Source of the DNA: JBFMAI01 sp040755725
Lineage (GTDB): Bacteria; Planctomycetota; Phycisphaerae; UBA1845; Fen-1342
Length of the DNA stretch: 23,817 bases
Reading direction: 5' to 3'
NCBI GenBank assembly: GCA_040755725.1
Contig: JBFMAI010000022.1
Span: 1 to 23,817, forward strand
The position numbers and the translations under genes are program-made. The notes beneath the pieces are model-generated. The model did no database searches. It had not been told where the DNA came from and was given only the letters and a program-made list of their open reading frames with translations. Positions 6,450 through 14,953 of this stretch are shown here, piece after piece; the first letter of the stretch is position 1; each line of letters opens with the position of its first letter.

Positions 6450-7979
6450 TCAGAGGCTGCGGTCCAGCCGCCGATACTGAATGGCTTCGGACAGGTGGGT
6501 CGCGGTGACGTGCTCTTCGCCGGCCAGGTCGGCGATCGTGCGGGCCACGCGGAGCACTTTGTCGTGGGCGCGGGCGGACAGACCGAGCTCGCTCATCGCC
6601 TGACGCAACAGCCGCTCGCCGTCGGCGTCGATCGCGGCGTACTTGCGCAACTCGCGGGAGGACATCCGGCCGTTGGTCTTGGTCGTGTCTGGGCCGAAGC
6701 GATGGCGTTGAATCGCGAGGGCCTGCTCCACATGACCGCGCAGCGTGGCGCTGTCAGTGCCGGGACGGGTGTCGCGCAGGGCCGAGATCGGCACCGCCGG
6801 CACCTCGACGTGGATGTCGATCCGCTCCAGCAGCGGCCCGGAGATGCGGGCGAGGTAGCGGTCGATCTGCGGGGCGGAGCACTTGCACGGCTTGCGCGGG
6901 TCGGTGAAGTAGCCGCAGGGACAGGGGTTCATCGCCGCGACCAACATGAAATCCGCCGGAAAGTCCACGGCGCTGTGCGCCCGCGAGATGGTGACGACGT
7001 GGTCCTCGATGACCTGCCGCAGCGATTCGAGCACGCTGCGATTGAACTCGGGGAACTCGTCCAGGAACAGCACGCCGTGGTGCGACAGCGACACCTCGCC
7101 CGCCTGCGGGATCGTGCCGCCGCCGACCAGGGCCGGGGCACTGATCGAGTGGTGCGGCTGGCGGACGGGGCGCGTGGCCAACAGGCTGGTCTTGCCCGAC
7201 AACTTGCCGGTGGCGGAGTAAATGCGCGTCGTTTCCAACGCTTCCTGAAGCGCCAGCGGTGGCAGAATCGTCGGTAGCCGCTTGGCGAGCATGGTCTTGC
7301 CCGCGCCGGGCGGCCCGATCATCAGGACGTTGTGCCGCCCGGCCGCCGCGATCAACAGCGCCCGCTTGACGTGCTCCTGCCCGCGGACGTCGGCGAAATC
7401 GACGTCGTAGCAGGCGGCGCGGGCGAAGAGTGCATCGAGATCGACCGCCGTCGGCTCCAGAGGCAGCTCGCCGGCCAGGAAGCCGACGGCCTGGGCCAGT
7501 GAGTCGATGCCGTAGACCTCGACGCCGTCGACCACCGCGGCTTCCTCCGCGTTGTCGCGCGGCAGCACGAGGCCGCGAAAACCGTTCTGGCGGCACAGGA
7601 GGGCCATCGAGAGCGCGCCCTTGATCGACCGCACGCGGCCGTCGAGGGCAAGCTCGCCGGCGATGAGGTACCGCTCGGCGGTGTCGCTGCGAAGCTGGTC
7701 GTCGCCGAGCAACAGGCCGATGGCGATGGGCAGGTCGAACGCCGGCCCCTCCTTCTTGATGTCCGCGGGGGCGAGGTTGATCGTCGTCCGCGTCCGCGGG
7801 TGCGAGTAGCCGGAGTTCGCCAGCGCGCTGCGGATGCGGTCGATGCTCTCCTTGACAGCGGAGTCGGGCAGACCGACGAGCGTCGGGACGCCGAACCCCC
7901 GTCCCGTCACGTCCACCTCGACCTCGCACGGCCGGGCTTCGATTCCGGCCAGGGCCATGCTGTGGACGCGGGCGAACAT
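6450..7979 (-). CDS. comM: ComM/YifB family Mg-chelatase-like AAA+ ATPase
   Basis: This 509-aa protein matches the ComM/YifB family from end to end. The N-terminal domain begins MFARVHSMALAGIEA and contains VGLPDSAVKESIDR. The ATPase core has Walker A GPPGAGKT (222-229), HHSISAPALVGGG (276-288), Walker B VLFLDEF (303-309) and the cysteine cluster NPCPCGYFTDP...CKC (C353, C355, C365, C367). ComM is a hexameric helicase that promotes branch migration when transformed DNA is integrated. The frame is open to 8183, but the upstream part is Pro/Arg-rich and unlike the family, so I start at the ATG at 7979; an ATG at 7988 (MPRMF) is equally possible. No competence neighbours are present. The gene is monocistronic and divergent from the DUF1080 gene. 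Confidence 0.93.
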   Translation of the reverse strand: MFARVHSMALAGIEARPCEVEVDVTGRGFGVPTLVGLPDSAVKESIDRIRSALANSGYSHPRTRTTINLAPADIKKEGPAFDLPIAIGLLLGDDQLRSDTAERYLIAGELALDGRVRSIKGALSMALLCRQNGFRGLVLPRDNAEEAAVVDGVEVYGIDSLAQAVGFLAGELPLEPTAVDLDALFARAACYDVDFADVRGQEHVKRALLIAAAGRHNVLMIGPPGAGKTMLAKRLPTILPPLALQEALETTRIYSATGKLSGKTSLLATRPVRQPHHSISAPALVGGGTIPQAGEVSLSHHGVLFLDEFPEFNRSVLESLRQVIEDHVVTISRAHSAVDFPADFMLVAAMNPCPCGYFTDPRKPCKCSAPQIDRYLARISGPLLERIDIHVEVPAVPISALRDTRPGTDSATLRGHVEQALAIQRHRFGPDTTKTNGRMSSRELRKYAAIDADGERLLRQAMSELGLSARAHDKVLRVARTIADLAGEEHVTATHLSEAIQYRRLDRSL

Positions 7980-8092
7980 GCGCGGCATTCTAGGGCCGGC
8001 CCCGACCGACGCCAGCCCGGTGTTTGCCGGATTCCGCCGTGTGCGGTCCAGTACCGGGCGTGGGCGCGGCGTGCCACCGCGAGGGAACGGCC

Positions 8093-10081
8093 ATGTATCA
8101 AGCGATGCGCGCGGGCGGGATGCTGACGGTGGTGCTGGTGGCCTTGGGGGCAACTCCAAAAACGCCGGCCCAGGGGGCCGCAACCGGTGTCCTGGTGCGG
8201 ATTTACGACGTGGCCGCGGCGTTACGCGAGCTGCCCGAGCTGGTGGACGGCGAGTTGCCCAGCGACGTCCGCGTGTCGCCGACCATCGACTTGCACTTGG
8301 ACCGTAAGGACTTCGGGGAGCGCGAAGGCAGCTTCGTCACCGAGGTCGTAGGGCGATTGAAGGTCGATAAGAAGGGAACGTACGTGTTTCGGCTCACCAG
8401 TGACGACGGGGCCAAGCTGTGGATCGGCGACGAGCTCGTCGTCGATCACGACGGCATCCACGGCCCGACGCCTGTGGACGGTGCGCGTGAGCTCGACGTT
8501 GGGGAACACGACCTGCGGATTCTGCACTTCAACGCCCACGGCGGTTCGCAGCTTCGATTGGAGTGGCAGCCGCCGCAGGCTTCGGAGGACCGCGTGGAAT
8601 TGGTGCCGGCGACCGCCCTGCGCTTTCCCGCGGACGCTTCGCGCGACAGCGCTCCCGGCAAGAAACGCATCATCCCCGGCCTGCGCCGCGGCCTGCCGGG
8701 AGATGGGACGCCGGTCGCTGGACGCCATCGTGCTTTTAGGGATTGCGAGCATCGCGGTATGCTTCAGTACCGCGCTGCGGTGAGAATCCGGAGCGGTTTC
8801 TTGTGGCGTGCCGGTTACTCCAAGGATCCAGATAGCCTTACTCTATTCGCCTGGGTGCCGGGTGCGGGGCGCTCTGAAGCAGACTCAATGGGGTGGGTCG
8901 ATGGCCTCTACGAGAACCAGCTCCGAGTCTGCGCCCATCCGGACGAGAAGCGGATCTTCATGGACGATCGCTCGAGCAGGTCGCAGGGTTGTGCGTTTCG
9001 CTTCACGCGCGACTTGGGGTCGGTCATCAAGCCCACCGGCCAAGAAGTCTTCGAGATGCTCGCCGTGCGGGCGATGAGCAACGGTTTCGAGATCGAGTTC
9101 ACCAAGCCGCTCGATTCGCGCGTGGGCTGGGAACCCGAATCCTACTACATCGAGCAATGGCCATTCCGTGCGGTGTGGGCTCGCCTGTCGGCTAAACCCG
9201 AGGCGTGCCAGCCGCCCAAGCGTGACGGCGTCGCGTACCCGGTCAAATCGGCCAGCGTCGCCCCCGACCGCCGGAAGGTCTTCCTCGAAATCCCGAATCT
9301 GAAGCCGTCGCACGTCGTTTACCTCCGCTTGCTGCCGCCGTGCATTTCGGAGGGCGGCGAGCGGCCGTGGAGCACGGAGGCGTGGTACACGTTGAACGCG
9401 ATTCCGGCCGACCGGCCCGGCACGGTGCTCGCCCCGCCTGCCCGGGAGCCGCAGAACGTGCTCACCGAAGCCGAGCAGCAGGCCGGCTGGCGGCTGCTGT
9501 TTGACGGGCAGAGCCCGCGCGGCTGGCGCGGTTACAAGAAGGACCGCTTCCCCGACGGCTGGCAGGTGCGCGACGGCTGCCTCGTCCGCGTCGGCCCCGG
9601 CGGCGACATCTGCACCGAAGAGGAGTTCGACAACTTCGAGCTGCAACTCGAATGGCGGATTTCCGCCGGTGGCAACAGCGGCATCTTCTTCCGCGTGGAC
9701 GAGTCGGCGTTCTGGCCGTGGGAGACGGGCCCGGAGATGCAGGTACTCGACAACGCGGAGCACGCCGACGGGCGGAACCCGAAGACCTCCGCGGGCTCGA
9801 ACTACGCGCTGCACGCGCCGGTCCGCGACGTCACGGAGCCGGTCGGGCTGTTCAACCGCGTACGCCTCGTCGTCAACGGGCCGCACGTCGAGCACTGGCT
9901 CAACGGCGTGAAGGTGGTCGAGTACGCGCTGGGCAGCCCGGAATGGGAGCAGCTCGTCGCCGAAAGCAAATTCAAGAGCATGCCGCGCTTCGGCCGCGTC
10001 GCCCGCGGGCGCATCGTGCTCCAGGACCACGGCGACCGGGTGTGGTACCGGAACATCAAGGTCCGGCCGCTGGGGCCGTAG
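8093..10081 (+). CDS. Secreted PA14 and DUF1080 (3-keto-disaccharide hydrolase) protein, apparently lacking its middle domain
   Basis: The ORF encodes 662 aa from the ATG at 8093, with GAGGG eight bases upstream. Residues 1-30 form a signal peptide (hydrophobic LTVVLVALGA, then TPAQGAA). A PA14-like beta domain covers about 32-160 (VDKKGTYVFRLTSDDGAKLWIGDELVVDHDG). DUF1080, a jelly-roll domain now linked to 3-keto-glycoside hydrolysis, covers about 462-660 (WRLLFDGQSPRGWRG, GGNSGIFFRVDE). In full-length relatives, as I recall them, a beta-propeller of a few hundred residues lies between the two. Here residues 205-300 are short, poorly matched and AT-richer (8735-8900), then the family pattern resumes at QGCAFRFTRDL and EVFEMLAVRAMSNGFEIEFTKPL. 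An in-frame internal deletion is likely. The protein would act outside the cytosol on glycans. Confidence 0.85.
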   Translation: MYQAMRAGGMLTVVLVALGATPKTPAQGAATGVLVRIYDVAAALRELPELVDGELPSDVRVSPTIDLHLDRKDFGEREGSFVTEVVGRLKVDKKGTYVFRLTSDDGAKLWIGDELVVDHDGIHGPTPVDGARELDVGEHDLRILHFNAHGGSQLRLEWQPPQASEDRVELVPATALRFPADASRDSAPGKKRIIPGLRRGLPGDGTPVAGRHRAFRDCEHRGMLQYRAAVRIRSGFLWRAGYSKDPDSLTLFAWVPGAGRSEADSMGWVDGLYENQLRVCAHPDEKRIFMDDRSSRSQGCAFRFTRDLGSVIKPTGQEVFEMLAVRAMSNGFEIEFTKPLDSRVGWEPESYYIEQWPFRAVWARLSAKPEACQPPKRDGVAYPVKSASVAPDRRKVFLEIPNLKPSHVVYLRLLPPCISEGGERPWSTEAWYTLNAIPADRPGTVLAPPAREPQNVLTEAEQQAGWRLLFDGQSPRGWRGYKKDRFPDGWQVRDGCLVRVGPGGDICTEEEFDNFELQLEWRISAGGNSGIFFRVDESAFWPWETGPEMQVLDNAEHADGRNPKTSAGSNYALHAPVRDVTEPVGLFNRVRLVVNGPHVEHWLNGVKVVEYALGSPEWEQLVAESKFKSMPRFGRVARGRIVLQDHGDRVWYRNIKVRPLGP

Positions 10082-10091
10082 GTAGCATTCA

Positions 10092-10190
10092 GGATCACGG
10101 GCCGCCATCCGGGAAGGCGAGGCCCCCGGCGAGCCGCGGCTCGGCAGGGACCTCGCCCTCCCGACGTGCGCCGCCGAATCGCGCGCGATC
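10092..10190. repeat. Dispersed palindromic (MITE/REP-like) element, copy A
   Basis: The core CGAGCCGCGGCTCG (10130-10143) is a perfect 14-base palindrome. It is enclosed by GGGAAGGCGAGG (10111-10122) and CCTCGCCCTCCC (10151-10162), which pair with one mismatch. The right edge is TCGCGCGCGATC (10179-10190), also found beside copy B. The element begins 11 bases after the DUF1080 stop and occupies most of the 309-bp gap before the peroxiredoxin gene. No other feature is seen in that gap. Confidence 0.75.
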
Positions 10191-10390
10191 ATCAAAGCAA
10201 CGTACCGGCGCCGGCGTTGGGCGGGCGGACGTCGCCCCGGGTGGAAGGCGGCCGGGAGGCGCCTAGAATCACTCCGTTCCGGCCCCGGTTGGGGGCGGAC
10301 GGGCCGGCCGCGGGCAGTGGGCCGCGCGGCACGGCCGGGTCAACATCCGGCACAATCAAGCCGTTTGCAGCACTCCAGAGGAGCCGATCT

Positions 10391-10984
10391 ATGAGTATTC
10401 AAGTGGGTCAGCCGGCACCGGACTTCACCGCCACCGCGGTCGTCAACGGCCAGTTCGAGCAGATCAAGCTGTCGCAGTATCGCGGCCAGAACGTCGTGCT
10501 GTTCTTCTGGCCGCTGGATTTCACGTTCGTCTGCCCGACCGAGATCGTGGCCTTCAGCGACGCCGTCCCGCAGTTCAGCGAGCGCCACACCCAGGTGCTC
10601 GGGGCGTCCATTGACAGCCAGTTCGTCCATCTCGCGTGGCAGAAGACCCCCCGCACCGAGGGCGGCCTCGGCCGGATCGAGTTCCCGATGATCGCCGACA
10701 CGAACCACAGCATCAGCCGGGCCTACGGTGTGCTGCTGGACGACGCCGGCGTGGCCCTGCGCGGGCTATTCCTGATCGACAAGAACGGCGTCGTTCGGCA
10801 CATGCTGGTCAACGATTTGCCGCTGGGCCGTAGCGTCGAAGAAGCGCTCCGCGTCGTCGATGCCCTGGCGCACTTCGAGAAGCACGGCGAGGTGTGTCCG
10901 GCCAACTGGAAGCCCGGGAACAAGGGCATGAAGGCCGACCCGCAGGGTGCCAAGAGCTACTTCGCGGAGTGGGGCAAGAAGTAG
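10391..10984 (+). CDS. 2-Cys peroxiredoxin (AhpC/Prx1 type)
   Basis: This 197-aa thiol peroxidase reduces H2O2 and organic peroxides. The peroxidatic cysteine is C48 in FTFVCPTE and the resolving cysteine is C169 in GEVCPANW, the typical 2-Cys arrangement working between subunits of a dimer. Residues 91-94 are GGLG and residues 190-191 are YF; together these two motifs mark peroxiredoxins that are easily over-oxidised, as in eukaryotes. The ATG at 10391 has AGAGGAG seven bases upstream. No thioredoxin or AhpF-type reductase gene is adjacent, so it probably uses thioredoxin supplied from elsewhere. No OxyR- or PerR-like gene lies nearby. A hairpin at 11084-11112 ends the transcript. Confidence 0.95.
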   Translation: MSIQVGQPAPDFTATAVVNGQFEQIKLSQYRGQNVVLFFWPLDFTFVCPTEIVAFSDAVPQFSERHTQVLGASIDSQFVHLAWQKTPRTEGGLGRIEFPMIADTNHSISRAYGVLLDDAGVALRGLFLIDKNGVVRHMLVNDLPLGRSVEEALRVVDALAHFEKHGEVCPANWKPGNKGMKADPQGAKSYFAEWGKK

Positions 10985-11007
10985 GTTTTTCCAGGGGCCC
11001 TGCGAAT

Positions 11008-11034
11008 GGGAAAGCGAAGCTCCCGCTGAGCCGC
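11008..11034. repeat. Dispersed palindromic element, partial copy C
   Basis: The stretch contains GCTCCCGCTGAGCCGC (11019-11034) and matches copy D at 22 of 27 positions by eye. The closing right arm of the full element is not recognisable. It begins about 23 bases after the peroxiredoxin stop. Confidence 0.5.
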
Positions 11035-11083
11035 CTCGTGTCGCGGGGAGGCCCGCGCCGGCCAGTGCGCCCCGATAGCGTGG

Positions 11084-11112
11084 GGCCCCGCCGTCTCGCG
11101 GACGGCGGGGCC
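11084..11112. terminator. Bidirectional hairpin between convergent peroxiredoxin and C25 peptidase genes
   Basis: GGCCCCGCCGTC (11084-11095) and GACGGCGGGGCC (11101-11112) form a perfect 12-bp stem with a 5-base loop. Neither side carries a clear T-run, so it is a hairpin-type terminator or mRNA end stabiliser rather than a classical intrinsic terminator. Confidence 0.7.
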
Positions 11113-11173
11113 TCGGTATTGACTGGCGATGCACGGCACGCCGGTCATCGCCCACAAGTCACTACGGCGCCTG

Positions 11174-13969
11174 CTACGGGTTCGTCAGCAGACGGACGAA
11201 CGGGTTGATGTCACCGAAGTCCACGCGCCCGTCTTGGTTGATGTCGGCCAGGTTGACATTGCAGTTGGGGTACTGCGCCGCGTAGCCGGCCGGGTTGGTC
11301 AGCGCCAGAACGAAGGGGTTGATGTCGCCGAAGTCCACGCTGGTATCGCAGTTCAGGTCGCCGAGCGGGAACTGCGGATTGCTGGGCGCCAGACCCCAGA
11401 TCTCGACGTCGTCGATGTTCCAGCCGGAGTACGTCCAGCCGGAGTCGGTCGTGCCCATCGTCCAGCGGATGTACACGGTGGGCTGGTTGTCGGCGACGGC
11501 GGAGATGTCGTAGGTCTGCTGCGTCCACGCGCTATCCGTGGTGTCGCTATCGGGGTTGGACCACACGTTCGTCCACGTCGTGCCGTTGGTGCTGATCCGC
11601 ACATACGCGTGGTCGTACGTGCTCCGTTCCACGTTGAGCCACCGCCAGAACTTCAGGCTCACCTTGCTCAGGTTGGTGCAATCAATGGCGGTGGTCGTCA
11701 AGTGGTACTCCGGCATATTGTTCGTGTAGTCGCCGCTGAGGTTGTAGCCGTACACGTTGGTGCCGGTCTTGCCACCGGTCGGGTCGGGGTTGCCATAGGC
11801 CCCGCCGCCGCCGGTCGGCTTGCCGAAGGCCCACGCGCCGCCGGAAATCGTCCAGCCGGGGTTGGTGTCCAGCGTCCACTCGTACTGCTTGCTGGGTACG
11901 CCGATCTCGAGCGTCACGTCGCGGTCGGTGTCGCCATCGTGGTTGGTCAGGTTGATGAACCGGACCAGGTCGGTGTACATCCCGTTGCCGAGGAAGTTGG
12001 CGGCGGGTCCGATGCTCACGGTGACGACGGTGGTGCCGTGCGCCGGCAGCGTGCCGGTCGTCTGCGAGAGCAGGACCCAGTTGGCGTTCTTGGTGACCAG
12101 CCAGTTCAGGGGGATGTCATCAAGGTTCTCGAGGGTGTAGTCGATCTGGTTGGGGGTGAACGGTCCGCCGGCCTGGCCCTGGGCGTGCAGTTCGGCGCTG
12201 GGGGTGACCCGCAACCCGGTGGGCGGGGCGGTCGTGCCCACGACGCGGAGCGACGGGTCGCCGAAAATGTGCCAGGTGTTGAACATGTTCACGCCGTCGT
12301 TGCCGTAGTCCTCCATCATGGAGCAGGAGCCGTTGAAGCACAGGGCGCCGTAGCTGTGGTAGGTCTCGGCGCAGTAACGGATGTTGAACTCGTCCTGGGC
12401 TTCCATCGGCGGGGCCCACGACTGGTTAATGGACGAAGCGTAGATCGCCACGGCCCCGGTGGGCTGGCCGTTCTTTTCGGCGCGAATCCAGGCTTCGGCA
12501 AAACAGGTGGCGCCGGAGAACTGCCCGTTGACACAGGCCACGCTGACGATGAACGGCAGCATGTTGTAGTTCACCAGGGCGGCGATGTCGGTGTTGCTGA
12601 ACCCCGTCGAGCTCCACGAAGTCTGGCTGCCGTGGCCGCAGTAGTTGATGATGCCGCGGCCGGCGTTCAGCCCATTGGTGACCATCGCCTTCGTGCCCGT
12701 CGGGTCATAGATCGCGTCCACCGTGGTGTACCCGTGGGCCAGCAGCCAGGTACGGATCTCCTCGATATGGACGTTGTCCGCCTGGCCCTCGTCCCCGATG
12801 CCCGCGCCCTGGTTGGACGCGATGCCCATGCCGCGCCAGAACCAGTCCTGCAACGTGGCCTGGTTCTGCTCATACTCGACGGTCTTCTTGACCAGCAGGT
12901 CCACCTGCGCCGGGGTCTCGGCCGAGAACCGGCCGATGATGATGTCCGGCCAGTTGTCGCCGCCCGCCAGCTTCGTGTAGGTCGGGTCGGACGAGCCGCC
13001 GGAGGCCGTCGGTGTGGCCACCTGGCTCGCGTCGCCGACCAGCAGCACGAACGCCAGCCCGCCGGCGTTGTAGGCGGTCTGGATGTAGTTCTTGATCGCG
13101 GTCGCGTTGTTGCCGATCGTCGAGACGCCCACGATCGTCGTCGGAATGCCGATGCTGTTCTTGTGGGCCACGAACGGCTGCATGTTCGGTATCCACGCGT
13201 CGTAGCAGATGATCAACATGCTGCCGGTCTCGCCCACCGGCGGGTAGTCCATTCCGGACTGCGCGAAGTTGAGGAAGCGGCTGGTGTAAATGTCGTAAAA
13301 CGCCCGGCTGAGCGTCTGCGGGACCGCGGGCCGCACGAGTACGTTCGCGCCGCCGTCGGCCACCCGCGTCACTTCGACCGTCATGGTGCTGTAGACGCGC
13401 AGCGTGCCGCGGGCGGCGTTGTACTGAATCGGCCGCACATCCACCGTCACACCGCGCACGTCGCGCAAAATGAACGGCTCGCTGAGCACCGCGGTCTCGG
13501 CGGGGAAGAAGGCGTCCGTCGCATACTCCGGCCCGAACTCGTAGGGCACGGTCGCCGGGTCCACGGTACGCAGCAGGTTACCCTTGGACGGGGCGACGGC
13601 GATGCCGGTCAGTTCCCGATGCGTGCCGTCCAAGACGCGCACCGCCATCACGCCGTCATCTGGAATGACGAGGCTGCGGGCCACGTGCGGCAAGTCCGGG
13701 GCGCCGGCGATGAGGAACTGCGGCTCCGGGTCGAGTGAGATCACGACGTACGTCTGACCGTCGATGCTTACGGGGGTAGTGATGAATTCCGGGAATTGGT
13801 ACTCCAGGACGATGCGGTCAGGCTGGTTCTCCACAACATTAACCACCGTGGGGGCGATGTGGCCGCCGGCCAGGGCGGCGCTCACGCCGACGGTCACCAC
13901 CAGGACCGCCGTCAAATGCCTCCACGTCCCCCACCTGCCATCCGGGCGCGAGCTTGGACGAATCGACAT
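11174..13969 (-). CDS. Secreted gingipain-like C25 cysteine peptidase with dockerin-type repeats
   Basis: The 931-aa product starts at ATG 13969, with AAGGAG five bases upstream. A signal peptide (about 1-35, LTAVLVVTVGVSAALAGG) and a propeptide-like region precede a C25 caspase-fold domain at about 245-575. The catalytic pair is visible: H446 in NYCGHGS and C479 in VACVNG, 33 residues apart, the same distance as His211 and Cys244 of gingipain R. After it come a BACON-like beta segment (about 610-690), a jelly-roll-like domain (about 700-860) and two calcium-loop repeats, GDLNCDTSVDFGDINPFV and ADINQDGRVDFGDINPFV, at the very end. It is probably an extracellular or surface protease. Substrate preference is not readable. 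It is transcribed alone and converges on the peroxiredoxin gene. Confidence 0.92.
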   Translation of the reverse strand: MSIRPSSRPDGRWGTWRHLTAVLVVTVGVSAALAGGHIAPTVVNVVENQPDRIVLEYQFPEFITTPVSIDGQTYVVISLDPEPQFLIAGAPDLPHVARSLVIPDDGVMAVRVLDGTHRELTGIAVAPSKGNLLRTVDPATVPYEFGPEYATDAFFPAETAVLSEPFILRDVRGVTVDVRPIQYNAARGTLRVYSTMTVEVTRVADGGANVLVRPAVPQTLSRAFYDIYTSRFLNFAQSGMDYPPVGETGSMLIICYDAWIPNMQPFVAHKNSIGIPTTIVGVSTIGNNATAIKNYIQTAYNAGGLAFVLLVGDASQVATPTASGGSSDPTYTKLAGGDNWPDIIIGRFSAETPAQVDLLVKKTVEYEQNQATLQDWFWRGMGIASNQGAGIGDEGQADNVHIEEIRTWLLAHGYTTVDAIYDPTGTKAMVTNGLNAGRGIINYCGHGSQTSWSSTGFSNTDIAALVNYNMLPFIVSVACVNGQFSGATCFAEAWIRAEKNGQPTGAVAIYASSINQSWAPPMEAQDEFNIRYCAETYHSYGALCFNGSCSMMEDYGNDGVNMFNTWHIFGDPSLRVVGTTAPPTGLRVTPSAELHAQGQAGGPFTPNQIDYTLENLDDIPLNWLVTKNANWVLLSQTTGTLPAHGTTVVTVSIGPAANFLGNGMYTDLVRFINLTNHDGDTDRDVTLEIGVPSKQYEWTLDTNPGWTISGGAWAFGKPTGGGGAYGNPDPTGGKTGTNVYGYNLSGDYTNNMPEYHLTTTAIDCTNLSKVSLKFWRWLNVERSTYDHAYVRISTNGTTWTNVWSNPDSDTTDSAWTQQTYDISAVADNQPTVYIRWTMGTTDSGWTYSGWNIDDVEIWGLAPSNPQFPLGDLNCDTSVDFGDINPFVLALTNPAGYAAQYPNCNVNLADINQDGRVDFGDINPFVRLLTNP

Positions 13970-14296
13970 GGTTTCTCCTTCCCGATTGTCGCAGCGGGAA
14001 CCCGACGCACTCCGGCGCCGTCCGTGGCTGCCCACGGTCTGCTGCACTCCATCCCGGGCCGGCCGGAGCCGATGTGACCGGCCGGGCGCACCATTGCCCG
14101 CGACCCCCGGCTTCCGCCAGCCGGACCATCCGCGGACGACTCGATCATACCGCACCGCCCGGCGGATTCCTACACCGTTTTGTCCATCTTCGCGGCCCGT
14201 GGCGCCATCTTCCCGGACGGCCGCGCTTCGGTCATCCCCTCGTCGCGGCCCACGGGGACGCGCGGGTACAATTCCCACCCGACACGGGAGCCCACG
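13970..14296. other. Divergent intergenic region between C25 peptidase and HAD phosphatase genes
   Basis: This 327-bp gap has no convincing gene. On the minus strand a TATGAT -10-like box lies at 14144-14149, which would give the peptidase a leader of about 165 bases. On the plus strand TACAAT at 14267-14272 is a -10-like box for the phosphatase gene. Neither has a clear -35 element. Confidence 0.3.
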
Positions 14297-14953
14297 ATGC
14301 CCCACGGCGTGATCTTCGACATGGACGGCGTGTTGGTCGATTCGGCGGCCCCACACCACGAGAGCTGGCGGCTGCTGGCGCGGAGGCACGGGCGCGAGCT
14401 TTCGCCGGAGTCGTTCCGGCAGAGTTTCGGCCGCACGAGCCGGGACATTATTCGGACCATCTGGGGGGAGAGCGTGAGTGCGGAAGACCTCGGCCGTTAT
14501 GACGCGGAAAAGGAGGCGATCTATCGCGATCTGATCCGCGGGAACGTCCCCCTGATGCCCGGCTGCCGCGAACTACTGTCCGCACTCAAGGCCGCCGGCT
14601 TCTGGCTGGCCGTGGCGACCTCGGGCCCGCCCGAGAACCTCGACCTCGTCCTGGACCAGGGTGAAATCCGCACCTGCTTCCAGGTGACCGTACATGGGTT
14701 CGATATCCGCCGGGGCAAGCCCGCCCCGGACTGCTTTCAGCTCGCGGCGCGCCGACTCGCCCTGGCCCCGGAGGCGTGCGTTGTCGTGGAGGATGCACCA
14801 GTCGGGATTCAGGCCGGCGTCGCCGCGGGGATGCCGGTCATCGCGCTGGCCGGCACCCACCCGCCGGAGCCGCTGCTGGCCGCCGGCGCCAAGTGCGTCG
14901 TGCGCGAGTTGACCGAGATCACCCCCGGACTCATCGAGACGCTGCTGCGGTGA
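14297..14953 (+). CDS. HAD-superfamily phosphatase / beta-phosphoglucomutase-like hydrolase
   Basis: This 218-aa protein has all four HAD motifs. Motif I is FDMDGVLVDS with nucleophile D8 and acid/base D10; motif II is VATSG (T108/S109); motif III is K141 in RGKPAPD; motif IV is VVEDAPVG (E165, D166). The helical cap between motifs I and II is the type seen in beta-phosphoglucomutases and phosphoglycolate phosphatases. It would act in the cytosol on a small sugar phosphate; the substrate cannot be read from sequence. The ATG at 14297 has GGGAG seven bases upstream, and the frame continues open upstream without family similarity. Its last 23 bases overlap the end of the convergent radical SAM gene. 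Confidence 0.9.
   Translation: MPHGVIFDMDGVLVDSAAPHHESWRLLARRHGRELSPESFRQSFGRTSRDIIRTIWGESVSAEDLGRYDAEKEAIYRDLIRGNVPLMPGCRELLSALKAAGFWLAVATSGPPENLDLVLDQGEIRTCFQVTVHGFDIRRGKPAPDCFQLAARRLALAPEACVVVEDAPVGIQAGVAAGMPVIALAGTHPPEPLLAAGAKCVVRELTEITPGLIETLLR

Noticed and set aside
8885..10195. Minus-strand 436-codon open frame
   Set aside because: It is antisense to the DUF1080 gene and its first residues come from repeat copy A.
11129..13738. Long plus-strand open frame of 869 codons
   Set aside because: It is antisense to the C25 peptidase, which has a signal peptide, active-site motifs and ribosome site; the antisense translation has no family features.
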